Assembly (NCBI RefSeq): GCF_016741935.1
Contig: NZ_JAERRG010000004.1
Location: 434,001-498,000, forward strand
Reading direction: 5' to 3'
Source of the DNA: Streptomyces endocoffeicus
GTDB lineage: Bacteria > Actinomycetota > Actinomycetes > Streptomycetales > Streptomycetaceae
DNA length: 64,000 nt
This document shows positions 1 to 9,251 of the stretch, one piece after another; the stretch's first letter is position 1, and each line of letters starts with the position of its first letter. The position numbers were made by a program, and so were the translations under genes. The notes under the pieces were generated by a model, which worked only from the letters and a program-made list of their open reading frames with translations, was not told the DNA's origin and searched no databases.

Positions 1-1322
1 TACTGGTCCTCGACGGGATGAGCGCCGCGATCGCGGCGGAGCTGGGCGAGGAACTGCGCGAACACTGGGTCGAGTACGACCCGATGCCCAAGGCCAAGGG
101 TCTCCCGCGGCGCCGGGCGATGGCCGCCGCGCTGCCCACCGTCACGGCAGTGTCCCGGACCTCCTTGTTCGCCGCCCGGCTCACCAGGGGCACGCAGGCC
201 GACGAGACGAGGCTCTTCCCGGCGCACGCCTTCTGGGGCGAGGAGGAGGCCGCGGTCTTCCACAAGGACGACCTGCGCGGCGAGACCAGCGGGGCTTCCC
301 TCGGGCCGGAGCTGCACGAAGCGCTCGTCGGCGACCGTACGCACGTCGCCGTGGTGCTCAACACCATCGACGACCGGCTCGCCACGGAGCAGAAGCTCGG
401 CGACGGCGCCTGGCGGCTCGGTGAGATAGGGCGGCTCCTGGAGCTGCTGCGCTTCGCCGCCGCCCAGGGCCGGGCCGTGATCCTCACCAGCGACCACGGC
501 CATGTCATCGACCGGCACGGGGTACGGGTCGACGCCGACCCCGACCGCGTGGAATCGGCCCGGCACCGGTCCGCCGGGCCCCCGCTCGCCGAGACGGAGA
601 TCGCGCTCTCGGGGCCCCGGGTGGTCGCTCCGGAGCCCGGCGGTCAGATCGTCGCGCTCTGGGACGCCAACTCCCGCTACACCTCGCAGAAGGCCGGCTA
701 CCACGGGGGCGCCTCCCTGGCCGAGGTCGCCATCCCCGTCCTGGCCTTCTTGCCGTTCGGCGCCGAACCGCCCAGCGGCTGGCGGGAGCTGGGCGACCAG
801 CAGCCCTCGTGGTGGTCGCTCACCACGGAATCCGCGTCCGCCGAGCAGCCGACGCCGGTACGGCCCGCCCAGGCCACCGCCCAGGCGAAGAAGCCGTCGA
901 AGCAGGCCGCCGAGCTGGCCAGGAGCCACGACTCGCTCTTCGAGGTGGCGCTGGTCCCCTCGGATGAGGACGCCCTGCTCTCCGCCGAGCCGGTCTCACC
1001 GGACGACGCGCTGGTGAGCGGACTGATGGCATCCGAGATCTTCGAGGCCCAGGTGGATCTGCTCGCCCGCAGGCCCCGCCCACCGGAGCTGGCCCGGGTG
1101 GAGAAGGCCGTACGGGCGCTGCTGGAGGCAGGCGGCACACTCCCCGTAACCGCTCTCGCCCAGCGCATCGGCCTGCCCGCCTCCAGGGCGGCTGACGGCT
1201 TCGCCGCCGTGCTGCGGCAGCTCCTCAACCACGACGGCGTGCAGGTCCTGGAGACGTTGCCGGACGGCCGGACCCTGCGGCTGAGCCTTGGGTTGCTGCG
1301 GGACCAGTTCGAATTGAGGTAA
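1..1322 (+). CDS. pglZ: PglZ, BREX phosphatase-like protein (5' end outside the window)
   Basis: The reading frame is already open at the left edge (codons from base 3) and ends at TAA 1320-1322, so only the last 440 or so residues are present. The first visible residues are LVLDGMS, matching the metal-binding Asp of the alkaline-phosphatase fold, and LTSDHGHVIDRHG about 160 residues later is the second metal-site motif (DHG) typical of PglZ. The C-terminal third is Ala/Pro-rich and then helical. PglZ is a core protein of every BREX phage-exclusion system; its enzymatic role is still debated. The downstream brxD and brxHI genes identify this as BREX type 2, whose other genes (pglW, pglX, pglY) should lie left of the window. 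Inferred from motifs and gene context. Confidence 0.9.
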   Translation, partial: LVLDGMSAAIAAELGEELREHWVEYDPMPKAKGLPRRRAMAAALPTVTAVSRTSLFAARLTRGTQADETRLFPAHAFWGEEEAAVFHKDDLRGETSGASLGPELHEALVGDRTHVAVVLNTIDDRLATEQKLGDGAWRLGEIGRLLELLRFAAAQGRAVILTSDHGHVIDRHGVRVDADPDRVESARHRSAGPPLAETEIALSGPRVVAPEPGGQIVALWDANSRYTSQKAGYHGGASLAEVAIPVLAFLPFGAEPPSGWRELGDQQPSWWSLTTESASAEQPTPVRPAQATAQAKKPSKQAAELARSHDSLFEVALVPSDEDALLSAEPVSPDDALVSGLMASEIFEAQVDLLARRPRPPELARVEKAVRALLEAGGTLPVTALAQRIGLPASRAADGFAAVLRQLLNHDGVQVLETLPDGRTLRLSLGLLRDQFELR

Positions 1323-1347
1323 CGGGTCCCGCAGCGGACGACCGAGG

Positions 1348-2397
1348 TCAGGTGAGCTGTCGAAGCAGCCCGACGAACTGACGCAGTTCGTCACTCAGCC
1401 GCTTCGACAGCGGCTCGGGCTCGAAGTGCGCGATCATGTTGCGGACTTCCCGCACCCGGTCGAGCTGGTGCACGAACTGGACCCGATCCACTCCCGTCCA
1501 GCCCAGAGCCTGCCAGTTCTGGTCGGCGAGGGGGCGAAGTGCCGGGTTCTGCTGATGGCCGTCGAGGAGCTTCACATAGCCGTTGAACATCAGATCGGTG
1601 ATCTGGCCGGTCTTCTTGTTCTTCATCTGCACCGCACGAATGTTGTCCGGATCGAGCGCCGCGCCCAGGCACTTGCGGAGCCGGAATTCGATCTCTCCCA
1701 CCACGAAGAACGGCCACGCCGTCGCATCGAAGCGCTCGGTGATATCCGCGCCCGTGACGATTCCGGTGAACTGTCCGCTGTTGTCCCGCACGAGCACGTA
1801 GCCGTACTCGCAGATGATCGGCAGGAGGGAGAAGAAGTCCTGCCGCCAGTCGGCTATCGGCGGATCGTCCACCAGGGCGTTCGCCAAGGTGGTGGTCGCG
1901 TTGGTCTCGTACATCTTGGCGACCGAACTCCAGGTGATCACGCCGTGCAGCGTCGTCCTGCCGTCGATGACGGGCACCTGGGAGTAGTTCATGGTGCGCA
2001 TGAGATAGGTGGCCTGGGTCACCAGCGCTTCGGAGGGCACGCAGTCCACTCCGCTGTGGGCGGCCGGGAGATCCCCGATCCTGAAGGACTGCTGCGGCAG
2101 CGCCCCAGGCGTCAGCCTGTCCCCCTCACCTTCTTCCTCTTGGCCACCGGACTCCTCCTCCGACTCCACCACGGACTCGAAGGGCACGACATGGACATCG
2201 GCCTTGGCATTGCAATTGGCGAAGTCGGGAAGGGTCGAGAGCCCGGCATCCTTCAGGGTCTGCGTGATGAACAGCACGGACTGGTCGTTGCGCACCCGCG
2301 TCCCGAAGATCGCGAGCAGTTCGCTGACCGGGATCTTCTTGCCCTGGAGCTCGCGGAGCCGCTCATCGGAAGGTGGCTGTGACATGGCCTGACTCAC
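1348..2397 (-). CDS. CBS-pair protein with C-terminal HEPN-like domain
   Basis: This 349-residue protein has an acidic linker around residue 80 (runs of Glu), then two CBS-like stretches (VPVIDGRTTLHGVITW and RDNSGQFTGIVTGADITERF), which usually bind adenosyl nucleotides. The C-terminal 130 residues end in VREVRNMIAHFEPEP. The RNMIAH core (bases 1426-1443) is an R-x4-H motif, as in HEPN ribonuclease and Swt1-type HEPN domains. The start ATG at 2397 overlaps the stop of the DUF262 gene by four bases (ATGA), so the two are translationally coupled. Both run antisense to the BREX operon that surrounds them. A nucleotide-sensing toxin or effector is an inference; no function is known to me for this pairing. 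Confidence 0.75.
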   Translation of the reverse strand: MSQAMSQPPSDERLRELQGKKIPVSELLAIFGTRVRNDQSVLFITQTLKDAGLSTLPDFANCNAKADVHVVPFESVVESEEESGGQEEEGEGDRLTPGALPQQSFRIGDLPAAHSGVDCVPSEALVTQATYLMRTMNYSQVPVIDGRTTLHGVITWSSVAKMYETNATTTLANALVDDPPIADWRQDFFSLLPIICEYGYVLVRDNSGQFTGIVTGADITERFDATAWPFFVVGEIEFRLRKCLGAALDPDNIRAVQMKNKKTGQITDLMFNGYVKLLDGHQQNPALRPLADQNWQALGWTGVDRVQFVHQLDRVREVRNMIAHFEPEPLSKRLSDELRQFVGLLRQLT

Positions 2398-4202
2398 CAG
2401 CTCGCCGTGTCACGGAAGACGGTGCGCTTGCCCATGGCGGACTTGACCAGGTCGAGGAGCTGCCGGGCGCGGTTCTCGTAGAAGCGCTCGAAGTCCGCCT
2501 CGTGCAGGGCGGCCGGGTCGATGAGATGCGTGGCGAGGACGTCATCGAACCACTCGGGCCGCATCCCGGACTCCAGCGTGAGCGACTTGAGATACACGCC
2601 GGGAGACCCCACGAGGCTGCGGCTCACCCGGGCGGACAGCGGTGTCTTGTTGACGATGGAGTTCGCCTTGGCCGATAGCGCCGGGGCGTTCTTGGCGAAC
2701 CATCCCTTGGGGAAGATCTGCCGTACGTCCACGTTGTGCTCGATCAGCCGCCCGGCGGTAAGGGGCGCCTCGGTGAAGTACCAGTCCACCGCACCCTGCT
2801 TGACCAGCAGCGCGTAGATGCCCTTGTAGGCGGCGCTGTTGCGCGTGGTCAGGCTGTCCAGCCGGTCGTCCAGGAAGGCGGCTTCGGCGACTGTGTCCGG
2901 GATGGTCCCCTCATGGCCGCGGATCCAGCCGATGAGCTGCTCAACATCGCGGGTGAAACGGCTCTCCGTCGATCCGCCGTACATCTCACCGAGCACACCG
3001 CACCAGTACCACTGGGCGATCCGCTCATCAGCCCCCGGCGTGTCCAGCTCCTCCCCGAGGATGGCCCGGACGGCTGCCAGCGGCACGAGCTGGGTGCGGT
3101 ACGGGAGGTCGGCCGAGCGGACGATGCACTGCTGCTCCAGGAACGACCCGACCCACTTGAACGCCTCGGCCACCCGAGGCGCCAGGCGCCGGAAGTCCGT
3201 CAGCGGCAGTCGCAGCAGATCACGGCGCTTACAGGCCACCGAGCTGCGCTGGCCGGCCTGCTTCTCCTCCCAGGTGCAGACGAGGACGACGGCCTGCAGA
3301 AAGTCGCTGCTGCTCAGGCCGTCCTCGACTCCGGCCTCCATGCGACCGAACACCGGGTAGGAGGAGGTCAGATCCTTCTTGATCTGCTCCCACTCGACCG
3401 GGAGCCGGTAGTAGTCGCCGCGCTCGGCGACATGCTCCTGGTTGCCAGCGTAGGTGGCGGTGAGCAGCTCGAAGATGTTGAGCGGCACACCACCGGTGTT
3501 CACCCGCTCGAACACGGCGCACACGGCGTCCATGGTGGTGGAGGCCGGGAGCCTGATCATCGGCACCTGGAACTGCTGCACGCTGTTGAGGACATGCTGC
3601 TGGAACTCGCTCCAGATGCCCCAGTTCGCCGAATCGACCTTCACGAACTCCTGGAGCCATTCGTTCACGCGCTGCGTATCGAACACGAGGTGCAGCGGGA
3701 AGAAACCGGCCGCGCACTCCTTCTCAACCGTGCTCAGGTCGAGGACGACCCTGCGGGCGAAATCGGACCGCAGGATCCGGTCCTCCGGCACGGAAACGAC
3801 CGCGTCGTCTCGGTCCGCCGGCGCTCCGATGGCCTTGGCGATGTCGATGTAGTACCAGCGCTTGAGTTCCTTGCCCCGCGCGTCGACGGTATCGACCGGC
3901 TGGTCCCGGTGAAGTGCCTGAAACAGGGAGGTCGTGCGCTGCTGCCCGTCCAGGAGGAGTAATTCGGGCATCGTGCCCTCCGCACTCTCCGCGCCGTGGA
4001 GCGTGCGGGGCTTGAACTGGGAGGTCTCGCCCGTCTGCAGCGCCATCACGACGCCGAGCGGATAGTCGAGCGTCACCGTCGCGATGAGAGCCCTGATGCG
4101 TTCGTCATCCCATTTCCATTCGCGTTGGAAATCAGGAAGCTGAAGAGCTCCGGATGCCACGAGCTTGAGGACATTGCCGAGGTTGAGGCCGTCGAGCGCC
4201 AC
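2394..4202 (-). CDS. DUF262 (GmrS-like) protein with degenerate HNH region
   Basis: The N-terminal half carries the DUF262 / ParB-like signature: LPDFQREWKW and LLLDGQQRTTS, where DGQQR is the family's NTP-handling motif. The C-terminal part resembles DUF1524, the GmrD HNH nuclease (IFPKGWF, then NSIVNKTPLSARVSR). The usual catalytic His pair before IFP is read here as Arg-Gln (VDVRQIFP, bases 2711-2734), so nuclease activity is doubtful. GmrSD-family type IV restriction enzymes cut modified phage DNA, and BREX loci often carry one (BrxU). I chose GTG 4202 because GGGGGGAAG lies just upstream; the frame stays open to TTG 4256, which lacks a ribosome site. It is upstream of, and overlaps, the CBS-HEPN gene. 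Confidence 0.8.
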   Translation of the reverse strand: MALDGLNLGNVLKLVASGALQLPDFQREWKWDDERIRALIATVTLDYPLGVVMALQTGETSQFKPRTLHGAESAEGTMPELLLLDGQQRTTSLFQALHRDQPVDTVDARGKELKRWYYIDIAKAIGAPADRDDAVVSVPEDRILRSDFARRVVLDLSTVEKECAAGFFPLHLVFDTQRVNEWLQEFVKVDSANWGIWSEFQQHVLNSVQQFQVPMIRLPASTTMDAVCAVFERVNTGGVPLNIFELLTATYAGNQEHVAERGDYYRLPVEWEQIKKDLTSSYPVFGRMEAGVEDGLSSSDFLQAVVLVCTWEEKQAGQRSSVACKRRDLLRLPLTDFRRLAPRVAEAFKWVGSFLEQQCIVRSADLPYRTQLVPLAAVRAILGEELDTPGADERIAQWYWCGVLGEMYGGSTESRFTRDVEQLIGWIRGHEGTIPDTVAEAAFLDDRLDSLTTRNSAAYKGIYALLVKQGAVDWYFTEAPLTAGRLIEHNVDVRQIFPKGWFAKNAPALSAKANSIVNKTPLSARVSRSLVGSPGVYLKSLTLESGMRPEWFDDVLATHLIDPAALHEADFERFYENRARQLLDLVKSAMGKRTVFRDTASW

Positions 4203-4326
4203 GCTGGGTCTTCCCCCCGATTGAGGCGGAGCGGTGTAAACACACGATTGCACCAAGTGACCAACCGTGCGTCAAGTGCGATGACAGGGACGCCGGAATC
4301 GCCTGCCGCAGTGCGAGACTGATGGG

Positions 4327-5664
4327 GTGAGTACAGACAGCCCCGGCCGGAGCGGACCCGTCAGCGCCGCCCGGCGCCGCGACGTGATCGATGCCCTTCG
4401 ACGTGGGGCCGTCCCCGAAAGCGGACTCGATCTCCTGGCGACCGGGCTGGGGCGCTTCGAGCAGGCCCTGGACGCAGAGCTCGACGCCGTCGCTTCGGGG
4501 GCTTCGGTGTTCAAGGCGGTCCGAGGCGAGTACGGATCCGGCAAGACGTTCTTCACGCGATGGCTCGGCGAGCGTGCCAAGCGCCGTAAGTTCGCCGTCG
4601 CCGAGATCCAGGTCTCCGAGAACGAGACACCGCTGCACAAGCTGGAGACCGTCTACCGCCGCCTCACCGAGCGGCTGGCCACACCCGGGTTCCCGCCGAG
4701 CGCACTGCGGCCCGTCGTGGACGCGTGGTCCTACGCCTTGGAAGAGGACGCGCTCGCCGCCGGCGCCTCGGAGGAGGACCTGCCGGACGAGGTCGAACGG
4801 CTGATGACGGCCAGGCTCGTCGAAGTCTCCCGGCACGCTCCGTCGTTCGCCATCGCGCTGCGCGGATACCGGAACGCGCTCGCGGCGGGGGACGAGGCCA
4901 CCGCGTCAGCCGTCATGGCCTGGCTGGGCGGACAGCCGCACGTGGCCGCCGCAGCGCGCAAGGCGGCCGGGGTGCGCGGCGATCTGGACCACTTCGGCGC
5001 GCTCGGCTTCCTGCAGGGACTGCTGACCGTGCTGCGCGACTCCGGGCACTCGGGACTCTTCGTCGTACTGGACGAGGTGGAGACGCTTCAGCGGGTACGC
5101 TCCGACGCGCGGGACAAGGCTTTGAACGCACTGCGCCAGCTCATCGACGAGGTGCATTCCGGGCGCTTCCCCGGGCTCTATCTGATGATCACCGGCACAC
5201 CGGCCTTCTACGACGGACAACAGGGCATCCAGCGGCTGGCGCCCCTGGCTCAGCGGCTGGCCACCGACTTCACCACCGATCCCCGCTTCGACAACCCGCG
5301 CGCGGTGCAGCTCCGGCTGTCCGGCTTCACCCTCGACTCGCTCGTCGGCCTGGGGCTCACCATCCGTGACCTGTACGCGAGCGGCTCCTCGAACCCGGAC
5401 CGCATCAAGACGGTCGCGGACGACGCGTACATCACCGAGCTGGCCAAGGCCGTAGGCGGGGCGCTGGGCGGCAAGGTGGGGGTCGCGCCCCGGCTGTTCC
5501 TGAAGAAACTCGTCGGCGACGTCCTCGACCGCGTCGATCAGTTCGAGGACTTCGACCCACGCGAGCATTACGCCCTGACCGTGAACACGGCGGAGCTGAG
5601 CGAGGTCGAACGCAACGCGGCGGCGGCCACGAGTGCCGACGACATCGCCCTGGACCTGCCGTGA
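4327..5664 (+). CDS. brxD: BrxD, BREX-2 P-loop ATP-binding protein
   Basis: This 445-residue protein has the length and layout of BrxD (DUF2791-type ATPase). A Walker A motif GEYGSGKTFFTR lies near residue 70 and a Walker B-like stretch GLFVVLDEVETL near residue 250. It starts at GTG 4327, about 120 bases from the divergent DUF262 gene, so it probably has its own promoter in 4203-4326. This differs from a BREX-2 operon in which brxD directly follows pglZ. Its stop overlaps the start of brxHI (GTGA), so the two genes are coupled. BrxD is a subtype-specific component of BREX type 2; its exact role is not established. Confidence 0.88.
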   Translation: MSTDSPGRSGPVSAARRRDVIDALRRGAVPESGLDLLATGLGRFEQALDAELDAVASGASVFKAVRGEYGSGKTFFTRWLGERAKRRKFAVAEIQVSENETPLHKLETVYRRLTERLATPGFPPSALRPVVDAWSYALEEDALAAGASEEDLPDEVERLMTARLVEVSRHAPSFAIALRGYRNALAAGDEATASAVMAWLGGQPHVAAAARKAAGVRGDLDHFGALGFLQGLLTVLRDSGHSGLFVVLDEVETLQRVRSDARDKALNALRQLIDEVHSGRFPGLYLMITGTPAFYDGQQGIQRLAPLAQRLATDFTTDPRFDNPRAVQLRLSGFTLDSLVGLGLTIRDLYASGSSNPDRIKTVADDAYITELAKAVGGALGGKVGVAPRLFLKKLVGDVLDRVDQFEDFDPREHYALTVNTAELSEVERNAAAATSADDIALDLP

Positions 5665-7802
5665 CGGAGGTGCCGGGGGACGCCGATCCGCTGGACCGAC
5701 TGCACCGGGGTCTCGTCCACCATATCGTGAATTCCCTGGGCTGGCCGGGCCTGCGGCCGCTCCAGGAAGAAGCGATCGCACCGCTGATGGACGGGACGGA
5801 CGCGGTACTGCTGGCGCCCACCGCCGGCGGGAAGACCGAGGCGGCGAGCTTTCCCCTGCTGTCGAGGATGGTGAAGGAAAGCTGGACAGGCACGTCGGTG
5901 CTTTACGTCTGTCCCCTCAAGGCGCTGCTGAACAATCTGCTGCCCCGGCTGGAGACGTACGCCTCTTGGCTCGGTCGCACCGCCGCGCTCTGGCACGGCG
6001 ACGTCCCCCAGACGCGCCGCAAGCGCATCCTGTTTGAACGACCGGATGTACTACTGACCACCCCGGAGTCCCTGGAGGCGATGCTGGCCAGCGCGAACGT
6101 CGATCACCGGGCCTTCTTTTCGGGGCTGCGCGCGATCGTGGTCGACGAAGTACACGCCTTCGCGGGCGATGACCGGGGCTGGCACCTGCTGGCCGTGCTG
6201 GAACGGCTGGAGCGAGTGGCCAACCGGCCGGTCCAGCGCGTCGGCCTCTCCGCGACGGTCGGGAACCCGGAGGAGCTGCTGACCTGGTTGCAGGGGTCCG
6301 GGGTCGGCAAGCGCACGGCGCGGGTCGTCGCTCCGCACCTGCGGGAGAAGACTCCGGAGCTTCCTCCGCCCGGTGACATCGAACTCGACTACGTGGGGTC
6401 GCTGGCCAATGCGGCAACGGTGATCGCGGCCCTGCACCGGGGCGAGAAGCGTCTGGTGTTCTGCGAGGCGCGCCGGGACGTGGAAAAGCTCGGCGAAGCG
6501 CTGCGTGCGAAAGGGGTCACCACTTTCCTCTCCCACGCCTCGCTGTCCGCGGACGAGCGGCGCCGGGCGGAGGAAGCCTTCGCGGAGGCCCGCGACTGTG
6601 TGATCGTCTCCACGAGCACACTGGAACTCGGGATCGACGTCGGTGACCTGGACCGGGTCATCCAGATCGACGTGCCGGCAACGGTCGCCTCATTCCTTCA
6701 ACGGCTTGGCCGCACCGGACGTCGGCCCGGCTCGAAGCGCAACTGCCTCTTCCTGGCCGTGGACGAGGCCGGGCTGCTGTCGGCGGCCGCTCTTCTCCTG
6801 CTCTGGTCCCGCGGCTGGGTCGAACCGGTCGTCGCTCCGCCGGAACCCCGGCATATCACCGCCCAGCAGATCCTCGCCCTGTGTCTTCAGGAACACCGGG
6901 TCGGCGACCGGTTGTGGCGGGAATGGTGGGGTGGGCTCGGCCCGTTCGGCGCTTCGGCGGAGCCCATCGTGCGCCACCTGATCGACGAGGGATACCTGAA
7001 TCGGGACGGCGGGCTGATGTTCATCGGGCCCGAGGCGGAACAGCGCTTCGGCTTCCGGCACTTCATGGACCTTACGGCGGTGTTCACCGCCGCGCCGGAG
7101 TTCACCGTACTGTCCGGCCGTACCGTGATCGGCACCACGGACCCCGCGTTGCTCACCGACGAGATCGTGGGACCGCGGCGGCTGCTGCTCGCCGGGCGCA
7201 GTTGGCAGGTGACCTATATCGACTGGTCACGGCGGCGGTGCTTCGTCGAGCCGGTGGACGGGGGCGGAAGGGCTCGCTGGGGCAGCGCCGGCTTCGCCCG
7301 CGCCGCCTCGTACGAGCTGATGCGGGCGGCGCGGGAAGTGCTGCTCGGCGCGACGCCGCCGGTCACCCTCACCCGGCGCGCTGAGGGCGCCCTCGCCCAG
7401 GCCCGCGAGGCGGGCACCAACCTGGTGCACTCCGGCGGCACCGTGATCATGCGGGGCGGGCGGGACACGAACGTCCGCTGGTGGACGTGGGCGGGATACC
7501 GCGCCAATGCCACCCTCGCCGCCACGCTCACCTCTGTCGCCGACCCCCTCCAGCGCCCCACGGACGCGTACGTCCGGCTGCGTGAGGACATCACCCCACT
7601 GGAGTGGAAGAAGGCCGCTGCGGAGGGCGCCGAGCACCTGTGCCTGCCCGCGGTGGACCCACGCGCCCTGACCGGCTTGAAGTTCAGCGTCGCCCTTCCA
7701 CCTCGCCTCGCCGAGGCGACGCTGGCTACCCGCCTGGCCGATCTCGACGGAGCGTCCGCGGCGCTCCGCGAACCGGTCAGGTTCACGACGTGGAATGCGT
7801 GA
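5661..7802 (+). CDS. brxHI: BrxHI, Lhr-like DEAD/DEAH-box helicase of BREX-2
   Basis: This 713-residue superfamily 2 helicase has all the main motifs in order: APTAGGKTEAA (I), TTPESLEAML (Ib), VVDEVHAF (II, DEVH), LSATVGN (III), STSTLELGIDVGDLD (V) and QRLGRTGRRPG (VI). The C-terminal 300 residues match the Lhr-type extension. GTG 5661 overlaps the brxD stop by four bases. In BREX type 2, brxHI is the last core gene, which fits the 109-base gap that follows. It probably remodels or unwinds phage or host DNA together with BrxD, but the mechanism is unknown. Confidence 0.9.
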   Translation: MTEVPGDADPLDRLHRGLVHHIVNSLGWPGLRPLQEEAIAPLMDGTDAVLLAPTAGGKTEAASFPLLSRMVKESWTGTSVLYVCPLKALLNNLLPRLETYASWLGRTAALWHGDVPQTRRKRILFERPDVLLTTPESLEAMLASANVDHRAFFSGLRAIVVDEVHAFAGDDRGWHLLAVLERLERVANRPVQRVGLSATVGNPEELLTWLQGSGVGKRTARVVAPHLREKTPELPPPGDIELDYVGSLANAATVIAALHRGEKRLVFCEARRDVEKLGEALRAKGVTTFLSHASLSADERRRAEEAFAEARDCVIVSTSTLELGIDVGDLDRVIQIDVPATVASFLQRLGRTGRRPGSKRNCLFLAVDEAGLLSAAALLLLWSRGWVEPVVAPPEPRHITAQQILALCLQEHRVGDRLWREWWGGLGPFGASAEPIVRHLIDEGYLNRDGGLMFIGPEAEQRFGFRHFMDLTAVFTAAPEFTVLSGRTVIGTTDPALLTDEIVGPRRLLLAGRSWQVTYIDWSRRRCFVEPVDGGGRARWGSAGFARAASYELMRAAREVLLGATPPVTLTRRAEGALAQAREAGTNLVHSGGTVIMRGGRDTNVRWWTWAGYRANATLAATLTSVADPLQRPTDAYVRLREDITPLEWKKAAAEGAEHLCLPAVDPRALTGLKFSVALPPRLAEATLATRLADLDGASAALREPVRFTTWNA

Positions 7803-7911
7803 CGGGGCGCCGATCGCTGTGGAGCCGGCTGATGGCTGGGGACCGTGTGTCAGAGGCGTGCCGTAGCCTCCAAGTCCTGCTCAACAGGTCGGCCGACTCA
7901 GAAGGTGACAC

Positions 7912-9243
7912 ATGAACGCCTGGCTCCTCACCTGCAACCGAAAGGTGTTCGATCTGGACTCATTCCGCCGGGACGGCCGTGAGCTGGAGGCCTGGAGCGT
8001 GGTGCGCTACAGAAGGGAATTAGCAGACGGCGGCCGGTTCGTCATGTGGATTACGGGGCCCAAGGGAGGTCTCATCGGCCGCGGTCGATTCACCGGGCCC
8101 CCGACACAGCAGGCATCCTCTCCGGACGAGTACTGGCAGGAGGACCCAGGGCAACGCTGGTACGCCCCACTCGTCATGGATGAATGGCTCGACGAGCCGG
8201 TCCCTCGGAGTGAGTTCACCGAGGACCCACGGTTCGTGGGTGCCTCGCCATTTCGGACGCTCTTCGCCGGAAATCCCCATCGCCTGAGCGATGACCAGTG
8301 GGAAGCCTTCAGCGAAGCGTTCGACCAGCACCGTACCGCTGGGTCGCGCGAATGGCGGCTGCGGCCCGGTGACACGATCCGGCGCGGGGATCTCCACGAC
8401 CGCTACGGAGGCAGCCGGGCCGGAGACATCAGCACATGCCCGGAGTCCGGGAACATTCTCCTCTTCACCAGCTCACACACCGATCACGGACAAGGTGGTC
8501 GTAACGGATGGGCGGAGGATGGGACCTTCCGCTACATCGGTGAAGGCTGGACCGGTGACCAAGACCTCTCAAGCACGAACGACACGGCGGTCCGTGACCA
8601 TGCGCGCGAGGGCCTGGCGCTGCGTCTCTTCGACCGAGTCGGCGATGACGTCCGCTACGTCGGGGAATTCGCGGTGGATCCCTCGACTCCGTACAACTAC
8701 GCAGACGTCTCGGAGCCCGGCGGCGGCTCGATGCGGCGGGTCATCCAATTCCATCTCGTCCCCGTGGGCATCGCTTCGCAGCCGGCTACCGTGCCCGTGG
8801 GCTGTGAGTACCGAGTCGCGGACGATACTGTCGAGCCGGCCGCCGCCACCCCCGGTCCAGTGGACGCGGACCTCGCTACGCGGAACCTCAGTGCACATCG
8901 GAGACTGCAGAACCATCTGGCGGCGGCTGCCAGGGAGCGGGGGATGACGGTCCTCTCGCCCGGCGCGGCTGATCCGGACTTCGACCTCGCCTGGCGCAAG
9001 GGTGACCATGACCTCGCCGTATGTGAGGTCAAGTCTCTGACCAGAACCAATGAGGCGCGACAGATGCGTCTCGGCGTGGGTCAGCTTCTCGATTACCACG
9101 ATCTGCTCCGAGCTCGAGCCGCGAATGTGCGGGCGGTCCTCTGGGTGGAGCACGAACCCACTGACTCCCGTTGGCTCGGGATATGTCACCGGGCGGGGAT
9201 CGAACTCGCTTGGCCGGGCAGAGAGGCCGACATCCTCACATAG
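7912..9243 (+). CDS. Type IV restriction protein: EVE-like, ScoMcrA-type SRA, PD-(D/E)XK nuclease
   Basis: Three parts are visible in 443 residues. Residues 1-140 resemble an EVE/PUA-like base-reading domain (NAWLLTCNR, then GGRFVMWITGPKGGLIGRGRF). Residues 150-290 match the SRA-like domain of the S. coelicolor type IV enzyme ScoMcrA (LHDRYGGSRAGDIST, ILLFTS, FRYIGEGWTGDQDL, AVRDHAREGLALRLF). Residues 330-443 carry a PD-(D/E)XK core (FDLAWRKGDHDLAVCEVKS, with D, E-V-K). ScoMcrA itself uses an HNH domain, so the nuclease has been exchanged. The likely role is cutting DNA with modified bases. AAGGTGACAC precedes ATG 7912. It converges on the beta-family gene, eight bases apart. Confidence 0.8.
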   Translation: MNAWLLTCNRKVFDLDSFRRDGRELEAWSVVRYRRELADGGRFVMWITGPKGGLIGRGRFTGPPTQQASSPDEYWQEDPGQRWYAPLVMDEWLDEPVPRSEFTEDPRFVGASPFRTLFAGNPHRLSDDQWEAFSEAFDQHRTAGSREWRLRPGDTIRRGDLHDRYGGSRAGDISTCPESGNILLFTSSHTDHGQGGRNGWAEDGTFRYIGEGWTGDQDLSSTNDTAVRDHAREGLALRLFDRVGDDVRYVGEFAVDPSTPYNYADVSEPGGGSMRRVIQFHLVPVGIASQPATVPVGCEYRVADDTVEPAAATPGPVDADLATRNLSAHRRLQNHLAAAARERGMTVLSPGAADPDFDLAWRKGDHDLAVCEVKSLTRTNEARQMRLGVGQLLDYHDLLRARAANVRAVLWVEHEPTDSRWLGICHRAGIELAWPGREADILT

Positions 9244-9251
9244 CGGAGCGG

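Noticed and set aside
2736..3962. A 408-codon plus-strand open frame opposite the DUF262 gene
   Set aside because: It shows no domain and uses codons typical of an antisense frame.
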